Notes under the pieces: generated by a model
Told to the model about the DNA's origin: nothing
The model's database searches: none
What the model saw: only the letters and a program-made list of their open reading frames with translations
Source: Thelonectria olida
Taxonomy: Eukaryota; Ascomycota; Sordariomycetes; Hypocreales; Nectriaceae
Length of the DNA: 64,000 nt
NCBI GenBank assembly: GCA_020736575.1
Contig: JAGPYM010000035.1
Coordinates: forward strand, 186,001-250,000
Reading direction: 5' to 3'
Translations under genes and position numbers: made by a program
Shown: positions 1 through 10,539 of the stretch, piece by piece
Numbering within the stretch: the first letter of the stretch is position 1
Layout of the letters: each line of letters opens with the position of its first letter

Positions 1-568
1 ACCAGGCGAATTGTTACCCTGCTTGCCTGCCTGCACAAGGTGAACCCCACTACTGAGGCTCTATGACGGATGCCTTGCTTGATAGATTGAGACCGGATGC
101 TCCCCAATGAGCGAGGGACAGTGGACGTCGAAATATCTCTCTACCTAGGGTCCATGACGCTAAGGCATGTGTTGCGGTGTGTCCTCCTCTCATTGAACGG
201 TTTTTTTTTAAATTTCTGTTGGGCTAGAGTTGATTGCTAATTATATCCTATGATCAATCCCGTGTTACTGTCGTCTAAGGCAAAATGGCGGTGGCACTGC
301 AACCGCTCTCGGGCAGAGTGCCTTGTTGGGATGCACATTATCCTGCTAATAAGAGACTTCAGCCACCGCCTCCTTACACACTTCCACTGTTCTCGTTGAA
401 ATAAGTCCACACAGTTCGGCGCGGATCAGTAGACGAATAAATATACACTCACTACTTTTCAGACAAACCCCATTTCAACCTTTCTTGCGTAGGTATGCAG
501 CTTACCACCTCCGTCCTACGACGGATGCCCTACCGACAACATCAATATCAGCCAGCCAAAGTTCGAAA
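1..568. other. intergenic, no gene seen
   Basis: No open frame with coding character was recognised. The stretch ends as the 5' leader of the membrane-protein gene. A GTATGC-like splice donor at about 493 could belong to a leader intron, but no acceptor convinced me. Confidence 0.5.
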
Positions 569-2311
569 ATGAACTTTCTCACGCGCCTCCAGCTCCTTGG
601 CCCGCTTGGCCTCGCGGCACTCTTCTCTGGTGGATGGATCTTGATTCTCGTCTCCCTCAATACAATGCACGCGACGGACGGTTCTGCACAAGACGGATCT
701 CTTGAGACCAAGGCAGTTCAGTTCAATCACGGCTCTGACATGAGTATCCAAGCCTGGCTGGCTGTCCTTGGGATTGGGTTTGGCAGTGTAGCTTATGGGC
801 TAAATGAGGCCTATATGCACTTCTTCGACTCCTGGTGCAGCCACCTTGCCAGGCGTGAATGTGGACTCAACTATGCTCGTTATCTAAATTCTCAACTTCG
901 GGCGCCAGTACTCTACGGTATGCGAGGATTCTCGGCATTTATTACGATGCGGTACCTCATATCGTTTCTTAATATCGCGGCATCTATTGGATACAAATTC
1001 GGAATCGCCAAGTTCGAAAGCTTCCAAAGCAGAAATTATACTCTTGAGAAGCTCATTTTCCGCCAGCATTCACTACAGCCCTTCTCCAACGGAGATGTGA
1101 GCCCATGGCTGGGCGATATACCAATGAACGACCATCCACGTGCATTCTGGTATTCCAACTTCGAGACTTACGATTCGGATTATAATGGCGTACCAAGGAC
1201 ACCGGACATCGCGATGCTTGGAATAGCAGATTGCCCTAGCAGCAATAGCAGCGGTTTCCCTCTTTTCAGTGGAAGCCAGATTCAGAGCTGGGAAACAGTC
1301 ATGGCCGCCAATTACAGGGAAGATAGTGGTTCTTTCATATTGGCCGACAGTCATCCCGGATGGGCACGCACCCAGGTCTCGAACTCGAATTGGTTGGATG
1401 ACGAGAATAATACCACCTTGGCTGACGCAATCGTCGACTATCGTATCCAACAACCGGACAAAATTCAGATCCAATGGGCAAATACCTCAAACAGCTCCGA
1501 GATTCAGGTGGCTGCGCATCGAATAACCTACAGCGTAGCTTACATGCTTGCAAAAGTTACAAGGACCATCAAGAACGAAAGCTGTTTCATCGCCGAGGTA
1601 AATATGGATCAGCCTAGGAAAATTGGATCTATTTCTGGAACAAAGGATTTCACTACCCTGCTACCCCAGTTTCATGAATGGGTAACCGCCATTGCAGCCA
1701 ACAATGGTACATCGAGGGCAGATGGGATAACTAGTATCGTCCGGATGGTTATGACAGGGTGGGCATCGGCCTCTCTAAACGATATGGACAGTCAACAGCT
1801 GGGGCTGGTTCCGGAGAAAGACAACCCACTCAAAGCCGAAGATGCTTCATTGTCTTTTCCACCTTTACTAATGGAAACTGAGCACACATACTTGGGTTGC
1901 TACGTTCAGGCCGCGTCTTTGTATATGTTGGTCGGGTGCTCGGCATTATGCATCGTCCTCGTACGAATTGTGCTTGGCCCCCCCGCCTTGACATCTTGGA
2001 TGGGGCAGCATGTCTATCTCGCGTTGGGCGGCGGGATCACGGCGCTTAAACAAAGAGACGAGATGTTGACGGGACATGTGGCCGCTCATGACGAGTTCAA
2101 GAGGTTACGGCTTCCACCGGACTTGCTCCGCCCTGCTGACTGGTGTCCTGGGACTAAGAAAGGAGAAGCGATAAGTCTGAGCGATGTTTCAATGTCGCCA
2201 AGTGTAGAGAGGCCCGGAGCTGAACGCTTAGCCAGGCCAACAATATCTGAGGAACACTTTCTTCAGTCCTCAATAGCCTATTCAGTAAACGGAGATAGAG
2301 ACTGCCAATAG
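569..2311 (+). CDS. multi-pass membrane protein, function unknown
   Basis: Single-exon gene of 580 aa. The frame is open upstream to 485, but that triplet is TTG; the first in-frame ATG is at 569, in a good context (GAAAATGAA). Hydrophobic segments are visible at about residues 6-26 (LGPLGLAALFSGGWILILVS), about 60-80, about 105-130 and about 475-500 near the C-terminus. Between them lies a long hydrophilic region of about 330 residues with several N-x-S/T sequons, so a large non-cytosolic loop is likely. The C-terminal tail of about 80 residues is polar and contains Ser/Pro-rich segments. This layout matches a widespread group of uncharacterised fungal membrane proteins, but I recognise no named domain. 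It could be a surface or plasma-membrane protein; that is inference. Confidence 0.75.
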   Translation: MNFLTRLQLLGPLGLAALFSGGWILILVSLNTMHATDGSAQDGSLETKAVQFNHGSDMSIQAWLAVLGIGFGSVAYGLNEAYMHFFDSWCSHLARRECGLNYARYLNSQLRAPVLYGMRGFSAFITMRYLISFLNIAASIGYKFGIAKFESFQSRNYTLEKLIFRQHSLQPFSNGDVSPWLGDIPMNDHPRAFWYSNFETYDSDYNGVPRTPDIAMLGIADCPSSNSSGFPLFSGSQIQSWETVMAANYREDSGSFILADSHPGWARTQVSNSNWLDDENNTTLADAIVDYRIQQPDKIQIQWANTSNSSEIQVAAHRITYSVAYMLAKVTRTIKNESCFIAEVNMDQPRKIGSISGTKDFTTLLPQFHEWVTAIAANNGTSRADGITSIVRMVMTGWASASLNDMDSQQLGLVPEKDNPLKAEDASLSFPPLLMETEHTYLGCYVQAASLYMLVGCSALCIVLVRIVLGPPALTSWMGQHVYLALGGGITALKQRDEMLTGHVAAHDEFKRLRLPPDLLRPADWCPGTKKGEAISLSDVSMSPSVERPGAERLARPTISEEHFLQSSIAYSVNGDRDCQ

Positions 2312-3029
2312 AAAAAGCGGCCAAGGCCAATCAGTCTTCATAGCTTCTAGCTGCATATCGCTAATGAAAGCGTGCCAACAGCGGGTATCAGTGGTATGTC
2401 TATTGTAAGCTGAATAGATAAGGGAGCTACACCTAGACCGAAGGTGAGTGCCACACCATCTGGACCCAGCAGCAGGTCCTGAGACGACATGGATTTATGC
2501 TCACCAGTCTAAAATCAAGCAATGGGAGATTACATATAGCTAGGCATAGAAATGTGGCCTGGCTCTCGTCATGGGACTACGTGAAGATTTGCGAAAGTTG
2601 GATCACCTCTTCGTAACTGATGGAAAAGCCTTTCAGGCCGGATCGACACCTAACCGAGTAGACGCAGATTCTTTGGGAAGAAAGTGCTCAAGAAATCGGA
2701 AAGAACACCGAGATCCAACATCAAAGAAATGCCGAGGCAAGGACAAAGTTTCAAAGAGGAGGTAATTGGCACCCGTTAGAGTGCGTGTCTATTTGTTGCT
2801 CAAGACTTATGTTCCCTTTGTGTCCCAGTCAAGACCGTTTCAGGCGTGCAAGTAACCTGCTGCAGATTCAATCCATCACAAATGAACATGTCCCCTCCCG
2901 TTGCTACTGGTCTGATCAGAACTGCAACTCAGCTGCACTCTTCAGTCTACTACAACCTCAACCAGACAACCCTTCTCCCCTTACACCCCAAAAACACATC
3001 TTGGTTTTACAACCCTCAAAATTTTCAAC
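2312..3029. other. intergenic, no convincing gene
   Basis: Contains a 64-codon frame at 2571-2765 with a basic, low-complexity C-terminus and no recognisable domain, plus overlapping short frames at 2785-3132. None looks like a conserved protein. The last part is pyrimidine-rich (2955-3029), as fungal promoters often are, just before the ATG of the broken gene at 3030. Confidence 0.4.
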
Positions 3030-4612
3030 ATGGCCACTCAACCCGTCTCGATTCCTGGCTCTGACCAGGCTATTTGGAAATCGTACGCCAAAGGTATCAA
3101 GCCGCACCTTGCTCCGACTGAACTGGGTTTAGACGAAGTTTTTTACATCTGCCCCCTCAGCTAAGCTGGCCTCAGCATCAACCAGAGAAAGGAGGATATC
3201 AACCGTGACGTCGATAAGAACGCCGATGCAATCCTGCCTACCACCGGCAGCGCGCTCTTCACTCCTACTGGAGGAGCTGGCTACTTCAAGTAGCTTGAGA
3301 CGCTGTCCAACTATATTGATCTGCTAAGTTGACTAATCTTGAATATTTCACCGACGTGTTCGTATTACGGCACTGACCCCCGAGGTAGAACTCAGTTGGC
3401 ATTACCATCACGGCCGAACTGACCACCAAGGCCAATCAGGCTCAAAAGGACATGGAGAATGTCAAGAAGGATTACCGTTCTTCTTTGGCTGAGGCCTTTG
3501 AAGGCTACAACAAGTACGCTGAGAAGATGGCGAAGCAGCGAAAGAAAATCCAGGATTATCAGTCGTGGCTCGTGGTGAACGCGCCGGACGTCACCGACTA
3601 CAGGATCGGCGCTGAGGGCGCCACATCGGACTACCACGAGCTCCTGAAGGACGTCTATGGTCAGCTAGTCTAGAACATGATCAACCTGTAGGACGACATT
3701 CGCAAGGCGGCCGACGAGAAGGACGTCAGCCCTGGCTTCAACATGGCGACAATCTTCGACCACTTCGGGCCAAACGACCAAATCGGCCAAAAGGACATCT
3801 CGTACGTGCCAGCCTACACGCTGAGTGGATACGAGGACCGGCTCGAGAACTGGAAGAAAAGCCAGAACAAGAACTACACCACCATTGAGATAAACGTCAC
3901 CAAGGGAAACGCTCTTAGCTGGCAATCCTTCGGTCACTCAAAGGAGAACAAGCAATCCGGCAACAAGATCTGGGTCGTCTTCGACAGCACTTCATCAAGC
4001 AGTAAGGAAGACTCGGAATCGGCTCGCCAACTCCAGCACGTCCTGCAGAACGTCACCTTCCGCTTGAAGATCAAGGAGCTTGCTTCGTTCCCCGTGATCC
4101 GCGGGAAATGGGACAACCCCAATCTGCGCAAGAACTTCGAGCTTCTCAAAGGAGCGCCTGCGGAGAGCGACTGCATCACCCCAACCAGGATCCCCGTCGG
4201 CTACGGTGTCGGTCTTGAGGCCACCTTCAAGGACGAGGCCAAAAACGAGGCGAGCAGGGCCATCAACCACTTCAAGAAGAACGACTACGCCGGCCTGAAC
4301 ATCCTTGGTTTCCAGATCCGTGAATCCAGCTCGTCTACCGAGACCTCTTCCACCTCCAAGAGCGACGTCTAGTTTGACTCTGACAATGGAAAAATCTCGA
4401 TTGACCCTGAGGCAAACCTGTGAGTGGTGAATCTTTCCTTTCGAAGCAGGACAACGTTTCTAACTTGCATCTAGTGTTACCGTTGTGCTTGGTGTCATTG
4501 GCTCCAAGATCCACCTGTGAGTACACGATTACTTGAGCGACAGAGATGGTCTGGGTCAACTGCTGTTCGATCCTATATTTAATTTGCAGAATTAAATGTA
4601 CCTAGTCAACGT
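3030..4612 (+). pseudogene. broken gene, coiled-coil plus beta-rich protein of unknown family
   Basis: Coding-like sequence starts at an ATG at 3030 and is interrupted by TAA at 3162 and TAG at 3291, 3671, 3689 and 4370. After 3689 a clean 227-codon stretch follows. Each TAG becomes CAG (Gln) by one C-to-T reversal. The TAA at 3162 and the frame change near 3300-3390 may instead lie in introns with decayed splice sites: a CTAAGT stands where a GTAAGT donor would be expected near 3327. After 4370 the frame continues to a plausible GTGAGT donor at 4420 and a short exon at about 4474-4516. The 3450-3660 part is Lys/Glu/Gln-rich and helical. The 3743-4370 part is richer in beta-type segments and ends in a Ser/Thr-rich tail. 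I do not recognise the family and assign no function. Confidence 0.6.
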
Positions 4613-5172
4613 GGACGAGCTGCTTTAATCCAAACTTTACATCCTATGTGTCTGTCTCACCTTCTCACCTCAAGTCTAATAGATAACGTCTCCCCAATAT
4701 CCACTATTTCAAGTGCATTGGTAGGCATTTTTCTCATCACTGGTCAGTTACTCAGGCCTTTCCGATCATTCATGGTCTGGTCGGTAGCACATGCTGGACG
4801 GTGAAGCGCATGGGAGATTTACGGCTTGCCGATATCATCTCAATCCTTGTAGGCGTCTTCTAACTACGTGCTTCCAAAGATACATGGACTCCTGATCATA
4901 TTTGTTTTTAGCCGTACCCACGTAGATGGACATCCATCTCTCCCTCGGCTCTTCTCCGACGGAATTCCCCATTGTCCATGAACTTCACTGGCTTCCCCCC
5001 TCACGCTAAGATATCCCCCAATTCTACCAACATCGCTTCATTGTGACCTTGACACCCCCACGGTGGATACGTTGGCCGGCTTCGGTGCTTCCAGCGGACA
5101 AAGATTCCAAAACGCTTTGCGCAATTGGCCCCCATCCCATCTCATTCTTCCCACAGCGGCTTTCTCTCCGTC
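4613..5172. other. intergenic, promoter of dehydrogenase gene
   Basis: No coding frame of note. The stretch before 5173 is C/T-rich (for example 4925-5000), typical of fungal promoters of well-expressed genes. Confidence 0.4.
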
Positions 5173-6303
5173 ATGGGTTTCCCGCTGTTGAGGGCCTGCA
5201 GCCGATTTGTTGGAGTCCGGGGCCATATAGCCCGAGGGACCCCGCGATGTTTCGTCAGAGTGCAGCAGAGGGGAGATAATAATTGTATCGCGTCGTCTTG
5301 TTCTTTGTTTTCTCATTCTTCATCTCAAACTCGGGCATACTCAATCTCATCCAAAATGGTCAAGCTGCTCTACCCTACCTCGCTCGTCCTCGACGTCCCC
5401 AGCATCGACGGCTTCTCCGTCGATCTGCAGCCCTACGACGTCAAGCAGCTCATCCCCGAGGAGCACGCTGACGCCGACATCCTCGTCACCTGGACAAACT
5501 CGGCCGAGAACCTCAAAGACGCCGCCGCCCGCCTCAAGAATGTGCGCTGGATCCAGTCCCTCGCCGCCGGCCCCAACGACGTCCTCAGCGCCGGCTTCGA
5601 CTCGTCCAAGATCACAATCACGACGGGCTCGGGCCTGCACGACCTGACCGTCGCCGAGCACACGCTGGGCCTTCTCCTCACGGCCGCGCGCCGCTTCTAC
5701 GAGATGCGCGATTATCAGCTGCAGTCCAAGTGGCCCCAGCACCTGGGCGGCCCGCAGCCCGATCGTCCGGCGGGCGCCTTCACGACGCTGCGCGATGCTC
5801 GCGTGCTCGTCTGGGGATTTGGCAACATTGCAAAGGCCCTCACCCCGCACCTGGTCGGTCTCGGCTCGCACGTCCGCGGCGTCGCCCGCAGGGCCGGCGT
5901 GCGCAACGGCATCCAGATTTACGGCGAGGAGAGCCTGCCGGAGCTGCTGCCCGAGACGGATGCGCTCGTCCTGATTCTTCCCGGTTCCGACTCTACGCGA
6001 CATGCGCTGAACGCTGAGCGGTTGAAGCTGCTGCCCAAGCATGCGTGGGTGGTCAACGTTGGACGAGGCACTGCCATTGACGAGGATGCTCTCGCCGACG
6101 CTCTCGAGAAGCGCGAGATCGGAGGCGCTGCTCTCGATGTGTTTGAGGTCGAGCCTCTTCCCGAGTCGAGCCGCCTGTGGAAGGCCCCCAACGTGGTGGT
6201 GTCGCCTCACGCAGCTGGTGGACGGCCTCAGGGAAGCGAGGCATTGATTGCGGACAACCTGCGACGATTCATGTCCAAGCAGGAGTTGAAGAATGTGATT
6301 TAG
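5173..6303 (+). CDS. D-isomer specific 2-hydroxyacid dehydrogenase, probable mitochondrial and cytosolic forms
   Basis: NAD(P)-dependent reduction of a 2-oxoacid to a D-2-hydroxyacid (glyoxylate/hydroxypyruvate reductase-like family). From the ATG at 5356 the product is 315 aa, the usual length. It shows the dinucleotide-binding segment VLVWGFGNIAKAL, then VVNVGRGT with the conserved Arg, an acidic segment with the conserved Glu (DVFEVEPLPE), and SPHAAGG with the catalytic His. The frame is open upstream to an ATG at 5173, giving 376 aa. The extra 61 residues are Arg/Ser-rich, nearly free of acidic residues, and end in RAYSIS, which resembles a mitochondrial processing site. The ATG at 5356 has a strong context (CCAAAATGG). 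Two start sites giving two locations is therefore plausible; the 5356 product is the safer minimum. No introns are apparent. It converges on the DUF1275 gene. Confidence 0.85.
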   Translation: MGFPLLRACSRFVGVRGHIARGTPRCFVRVQQRGDNNCIASSCSLFSHSSSQTRAYSISSKMVKLLYPTSLVLDVPSIDGFSVDLQPYDVKQLIPEEHADADILVTWTNSAENLKDAAARLKNVRWIQSLAAGPNDVLSAGFDSSKITITTGSGLHDLTVAEHTLGLLLTAARRFYEMRDYQLQSKWPQHLGGPQPDRPAGAFTTLRDARVLVWGFGNIAKALTPHLVGLGSHVRGVARRAGVRNGIQIYGEESLPELLPETDALVLILPGSDSTRHALNAERLKLLPKHAWVVNVGRGTAIDEDALADALEKREIGGAALDVFEVEPLPESSRLWKAPNVVVSPHAAGGRPQGSEALIADNLRRFMSKQELKNVI

Positions 6304-6783
6304 GCGAATACAAAAATAGAGTAAAAATAGAATAATCACGCCCAGGAACTGTCTCATCATCCGCTAGTCAGCTACAAAGCAGAGTCACTGGCGTCTTGGT
6401 GTTGAGTGAGTCTCGGTGTCTCCGGCCGGCATCGCAGTTGGGACTGGCTCTGCCCCCAAACCAGCCGTGCGAAAGCCGAATTGCCGTACCGAAGATCTTC
6501 ACCATGACGTAGGAAGATCGATCTTTGTGTGCGTCGCATCAATACCACCCATCTTTGATCTTGAGGCTGAAATGAGGAACTCAACTGATGGGGGGGTTCA
6601 TGTCAATAGATGGAAGCCATATGAGATGCATGCATGATATGAATAAATCTTCAAAAACCACCTGTGATACGCCCTACCACGTCTACCTCTATTATTCTAT
6701 AGCTTCTAAACCAACCAGCTCGCTCGCTCAAAGCCAACACCACCAAGATAATTATCACCACCCCTCATTAGACCCTTCACTAC
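6304..6783. other. intergenic between convergent genes
   Basis: Shared 3' flank of the dehydrogenase and the DUF1275 gene. It contains no convincing gene; an AT-rich AATAGAGTAAAAATAGAATAA run at 6313-6333 may help 3'-end formation of the dehydrogenase transcript. Confidence 0.4.
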
Positions 6784-7694
6784 CTAGATCTTTGGGCCCT
6801 TGGGCTTCCAACAACACCATGCAACCGCAATGACCGTCTTCAGAAACGCCGCAATCCAGAGTGCGCCTGCAAAGCCAGTCCAGCTCTTGGACAAGAATCC
6901 TCCGCCAACGGCTCCAGCAAACAACAAAACAGCGCCCACCGATCGCCGACTCCTATCCGCATTGTCCGTCACAGGCGCCGTAAACAGTCGCGCATCGCTC
7001 ATCAAGTCGCAGTACAAACTCGTCAACACCACAGTCGGCATGGCGTTGTACTTGAGCACGCGACTCGCCACGATCTGACCTGCGCTCTGGAAGGCGAGCA
7101 GCGTGATGGGCGCAAAGTCGGTCCACGGGAACGAGTCGCGCACCGTCTCGATGATGTTGCCGTCGCGGTGGATGGTCTCGCGGCCCTGCGGCTTGTTGTG
7201 CACGGCGCCCGTCGTCGCGAGAAGGGCCACGATGCCGGTGATGAGGGCCTGGATGAAGAAAGATGCGGCGAGCACCCAGCGCTTCTGGGGGCCGAAGTGG
7301 CGGTGGAAGCTGGAGAAGAAGAGGGCGCCGATGGCGAAGCAGACGATGGCGAGGAAACATCGCGACCAGGCCTTTCCGGGGAGATTTTCCGGCTGGCCGC
7401 TGACGCCCAGGCCGACGAAGATGGTGTTGCCTTGGTGTGTTGTTAGAGGGCGCAAAAACGATGCTATCGCGAGGTGAGGAACGTACCCGTCTGCATACTG
7501 ACGAAACATCCGTACATGTTGAAGGCGGCGCTGTCGACGAGACCGGCGACCAAGAAACACACGAGAAGCAGAATATCGCCCCATCGCGTGTCAATGTCGA
7601 CGGTCCATCGTTGCGACGACCCGAGATGCGCTGGGGCGGGATCCTTGCTGGAGGGGACGGGGGATTCGCTGGGAGGCGTTGAGGTGTCTGGCAT
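6784..7694 (-). CDS. DUF1275 (YoaK-like) membrane protein
   Basis: Two exons, 7694-7487 and 7430-6784, join in frame across a 56-nt intron (GTACGT...CAAG) to give 284 aa. The N-terminus is a Pro/Ser-rich cytosolic tail. After it come a first helix around DILLLVCFLVAGLVDSAAF and the segment MYGCFVSMQTGNTIFVGLG, the hallmark N-terminal region of DUF1275/YoaK proteins. Further helices are visible around FLAIVCFAIGALFF, WVLAASFFIQALITGIVALL, ITLLAFQSAGQIVASRVL and two near the C-terminus, for about six in all. The final residues are basic (KPKGPKI). DUF1275 proteins are polytopic membrane proteins of unknown transport function, common in bacteria and fungi. The family call is firm; substrate and membrane are unknown. 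Confidence 0.88.
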
Positions 7695-8705
7695 TTTGGC
7701 TGACGGCGTGTATCACTGGTAGATGGGACAAGATGGGCGCTCCTTTGGGACCGGTGAATCGAGGGTTTGAATTACAGATCTGATAATACGTGTGAAGAAA
7801 GGGAGAGTTGGTCATGGACAGCACAGTCCAGCAAATTTATTAAATCAATTTTTTTTCTTGGCCTGCTTTTTTTTCAGCGCCCAGCCAAATGAGTCAAATA
7901 AAAACGCCCAAAAACACCAAGAAAATAGAGAACAAATTAGTCCATACTCCGTAAGTCTCCTGAACTCCCCAATTGCGTGCTCGGCGCGGTGGGTCGCCTC
8001 CCTCGCCTTTGATGCCGCCTTATCCAGAAGTCATGAATTAAACGACGTCTGAGTACGCGGCCGGTCCGAGGACCTGGGTCATGCTTTTTCGGCTCGTCGG
8101 CAGGATTCTCGCATGTTTGATTCCATTACGAATCGTGCATGAATCCTGCGTCTTCCGTTTGTCCTTCCTCTGATGCCATCTCCAAACCCCAGGACCCTAT
8201 AAGAAAGACCCTGCCTGGCTGGGATCAAGCGCTCGAGCCCGTCTCATCTTGGCGTTGTTCCCACCATCTCTTTCTCTTAAACCCAACGTGCACTCGTCTT
8301 CTCCCTTTTTCCTTGCGGAAGATTGCCAAGCATCACGCCATGCCAAGACGGCCGACGGCCTTGACGCCGAGCTCTTGTCACGAGAGTTTGCCAGCATCAG
8401 TAACATGTTTATAGACGAGTAGAACATGTTCAGCTCGAGCTCAGGACGCAAAATGTATCTCTGGCATGAGGCTGTTGCCAATAGTAGCTATCTACCCTGC
8501 ATTCCTATAACTGAAGGCCATGGCTGACGCTCAATGCCACGCCGCATTTCTCCATTAACCAACACGCTATACATATGTACCCTAAGACCATCCATGGTAG
8601 TACTGTGCGACTTTCCCATATTCTTCTATTTGGTGATTCTTTGATGAATACACATCTATATAATTATCGTACAGCTGAAAGTCACCATCTCTTAACCCGT
8701 CGCGT
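7695..8705. other. intergenic, about 1 kb without recognised gene
   Basis: Probable promoter of the DUF1275 gene at the left end and 3' flank of the GH88 gene at the right. It has T-rich tracts at 7850-7876 and several short frames without protein character (for example 8139-8414 on plus and 8197-8481 on minus, which mirror each other). Nothing supports a gene. Confidence 0.4.
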
Positions 8706-10230
8706 TCACAGCAAACCCGCCCGCAAAAGGCGGTTTCCAAACTCAATCAGAAAATAGTCTGCATACACCAGTCCGTGATCCCTGATTTGAACCATGCTCG
8801 CCGGGCTATTACTAACAGTGGCATTGCGAAGCACAGCTTCAAAGGTTCGTCCGGGAACTGAATCCACACCGACCAGTTGACCATCCTGGACGTCCATCTT
8901 TGCCGTGTCTCGGGAGAGAGAGTAGGCAATTGTGTCCTCAATTATCCTCAAGGCCGCGTCGAGGTATCTTGCACTCAGTGACGGGTTCTGGGCCGCCAAT
9001 GCTTGCGACAGAACTAGCATGCCGTTTGCTGCGCAAGTGCCGGCTGATGTATCACGCAAAGGTGGTGAGAACTCATCTGGAGGCGCTGAAAAGTCCCACA
9101 TCGGGACATACCGACCTGCCTTTCGTTGAGTACCATCCGATTGCTGAACTTCAACCTCGACGCACGCTGGTGCTGTTTCGAGTTTGAAGAGAAAGTACTC
9201 TGCCAGCCCGCACGCCACATCGAGAAACTCTTTCTTCCCAGTCCACACATAGGTCTGAGAAAACCCCAGTATAGCCCACGCTTGGCCTCGTGACCATGTG
9301 GACGCTGGACTATGGCCTTGAGCTGTGAGCCGTTCCAGGATGTGCCCGTCTAACCAAGAGAAGTTGACAACGTGGCCACTACTATACAACACTCCGTCGA
9401 AACCAGCCCTCGAAGCCTTGGGCTCTGGCCGTAGGTGGGAGTGAAGCACGGTCCGAGCATGGGTTTCTGCAATGTGTGATAGATGACCATGGCCTGTCTG
9501 AGCCGCTGCATAGAACAGGAGCTCGAGATTACACATCGAATCAACGATAACAATGTAGTCGCCTGGTTTTCCTCGGCCGGAAGTGACCAAGCGCCACACA
9601 TCTTCGTCCCAAGACCGGATCGCCCCCACCTTTGGGCTGAAGCGGGTTGCCAAGTTCTTTGCAGACGTGATGATGCTTTGCAGAGCGGCTTCGTCGTGAT
9701 AAAGCTCCCACCTTTGTCGCATATGAGGCATCATAATGAACCCTAAGTCGTGTGTGTTGGTCAGGCGTGACTCTCTGTGGATAGGGTCAGACCACGTCCG
9801 GCCGAGATCCTCGAGTCGCCTGCGTAGGGCAACTAGCAGCTGGCCATTGTTTGTGCTCGACTTCATGCTGTTGGGGTACTTAACGAGTCGTTCAAGAAGG
9901 GAGTATATGCAACCAGGGAAGAATCCGCAGGTCCAAAAGTCAATATTGCGTGACTGGTAGTGCCCCGAGTTCGCGCCATGTTGAGGCACGATGTCGGGGT
10001 ACCTCACAGGCGGATCCTGCTGATTATAAGCATAAAGTCATCGGCCTTAAATACGGGCAACTTACATTCCCAACTAGATGTTTAACAGCAGTTCTTAAAA
10101 TTTTAGCTGTGATGTTTTCAGCAAAGAGTTCCGAAAGACGGTCTTGCAGTCCTTCAGAGAAGTGCTGTTTGCTGAAGCCATTGACGGCCCTCAGATCCAG
10201 GTCGCTGGGTAACGGGTTAATGCTGCCCAT
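8706..10230 (-). CDS. glycoside hydrolase family 88, unsaturated glucuronyl hydrolase
   Basis: Exons 10230-10066 and 10016-8706, separated by a 49-nt intron (GTAAGT...GCAG), encode 491 aa. Family GH88 enzymes hydrate the 4,5-double bond of the non-reducing unsaturated glucuronic acid left by polysaccharide lyases and so release it. Visible family features: NIDFWTCGFFPG near residues 79-90; HDLGF with Asp145; VIVDSMCN with Asp214, corresponding to the two catalytic Asp of bacterial UGL; then a Trp-rich segment ending WSRGQAWAILGFSQTY. The alternating helical pattern fits an alpha6/alpha6 barrel. No signal peptide is visible at the MGSINPLPSD start, so a cytosolic enzyme is likely. It shares a 309-bp divergent promoter with the DUF2264 gene, which suggests co-regulation. 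GH105 is the main alternative but fits the motifs less well. Confidence 0.88.
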
Positions 10231-10539
10231 TTTGAATGCTCAAATTCGAGACGTATGGAAGATTAGTTACAAGTCGGCTGTCTTGGACCATCCATGATGT
10301 TCTAAGTTGGTTAAATCAATGTTCTTCGTGCTGGACATTTCCAGCCTCGGGTCTCACGCCCGGCAGCTCCTCCGGTCTCCGAAGACAACATTCCATCTTG
10401 ACGTTAGCTCCTGATTTCGGCCAGAGGTCTTCCGGCCGCCGACAGAATGCGCTCGGGCATTTCCCATTAACATCTCCCAGCAGACAAAGCAGATAGACGC
10501 GAATCCAACCACCCTAGCCTCACACAACCCATTCGCACG
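10231..10539. promoter_or_regulatory. divergent promoter of GH88 and DUF2264 genes
   Basis: 309 bp between two divergent start codons. It contains several CGG/CCG triplets in the 10360-10440 part (CTCCGGTCTCCG at 10371-10382 and TTCCGGCCGCCG at 10430-10441), the type of half-site bound by Zn2Cys6 regulators. No binding motif is proven. Confidence 0.55.

Noticed and set aside
2571..2765. 64-codon plus frame
   Set aside because: Very short and Lys/Arg-rich at the end without a domain or promoter elements; not distinguishable from chance.
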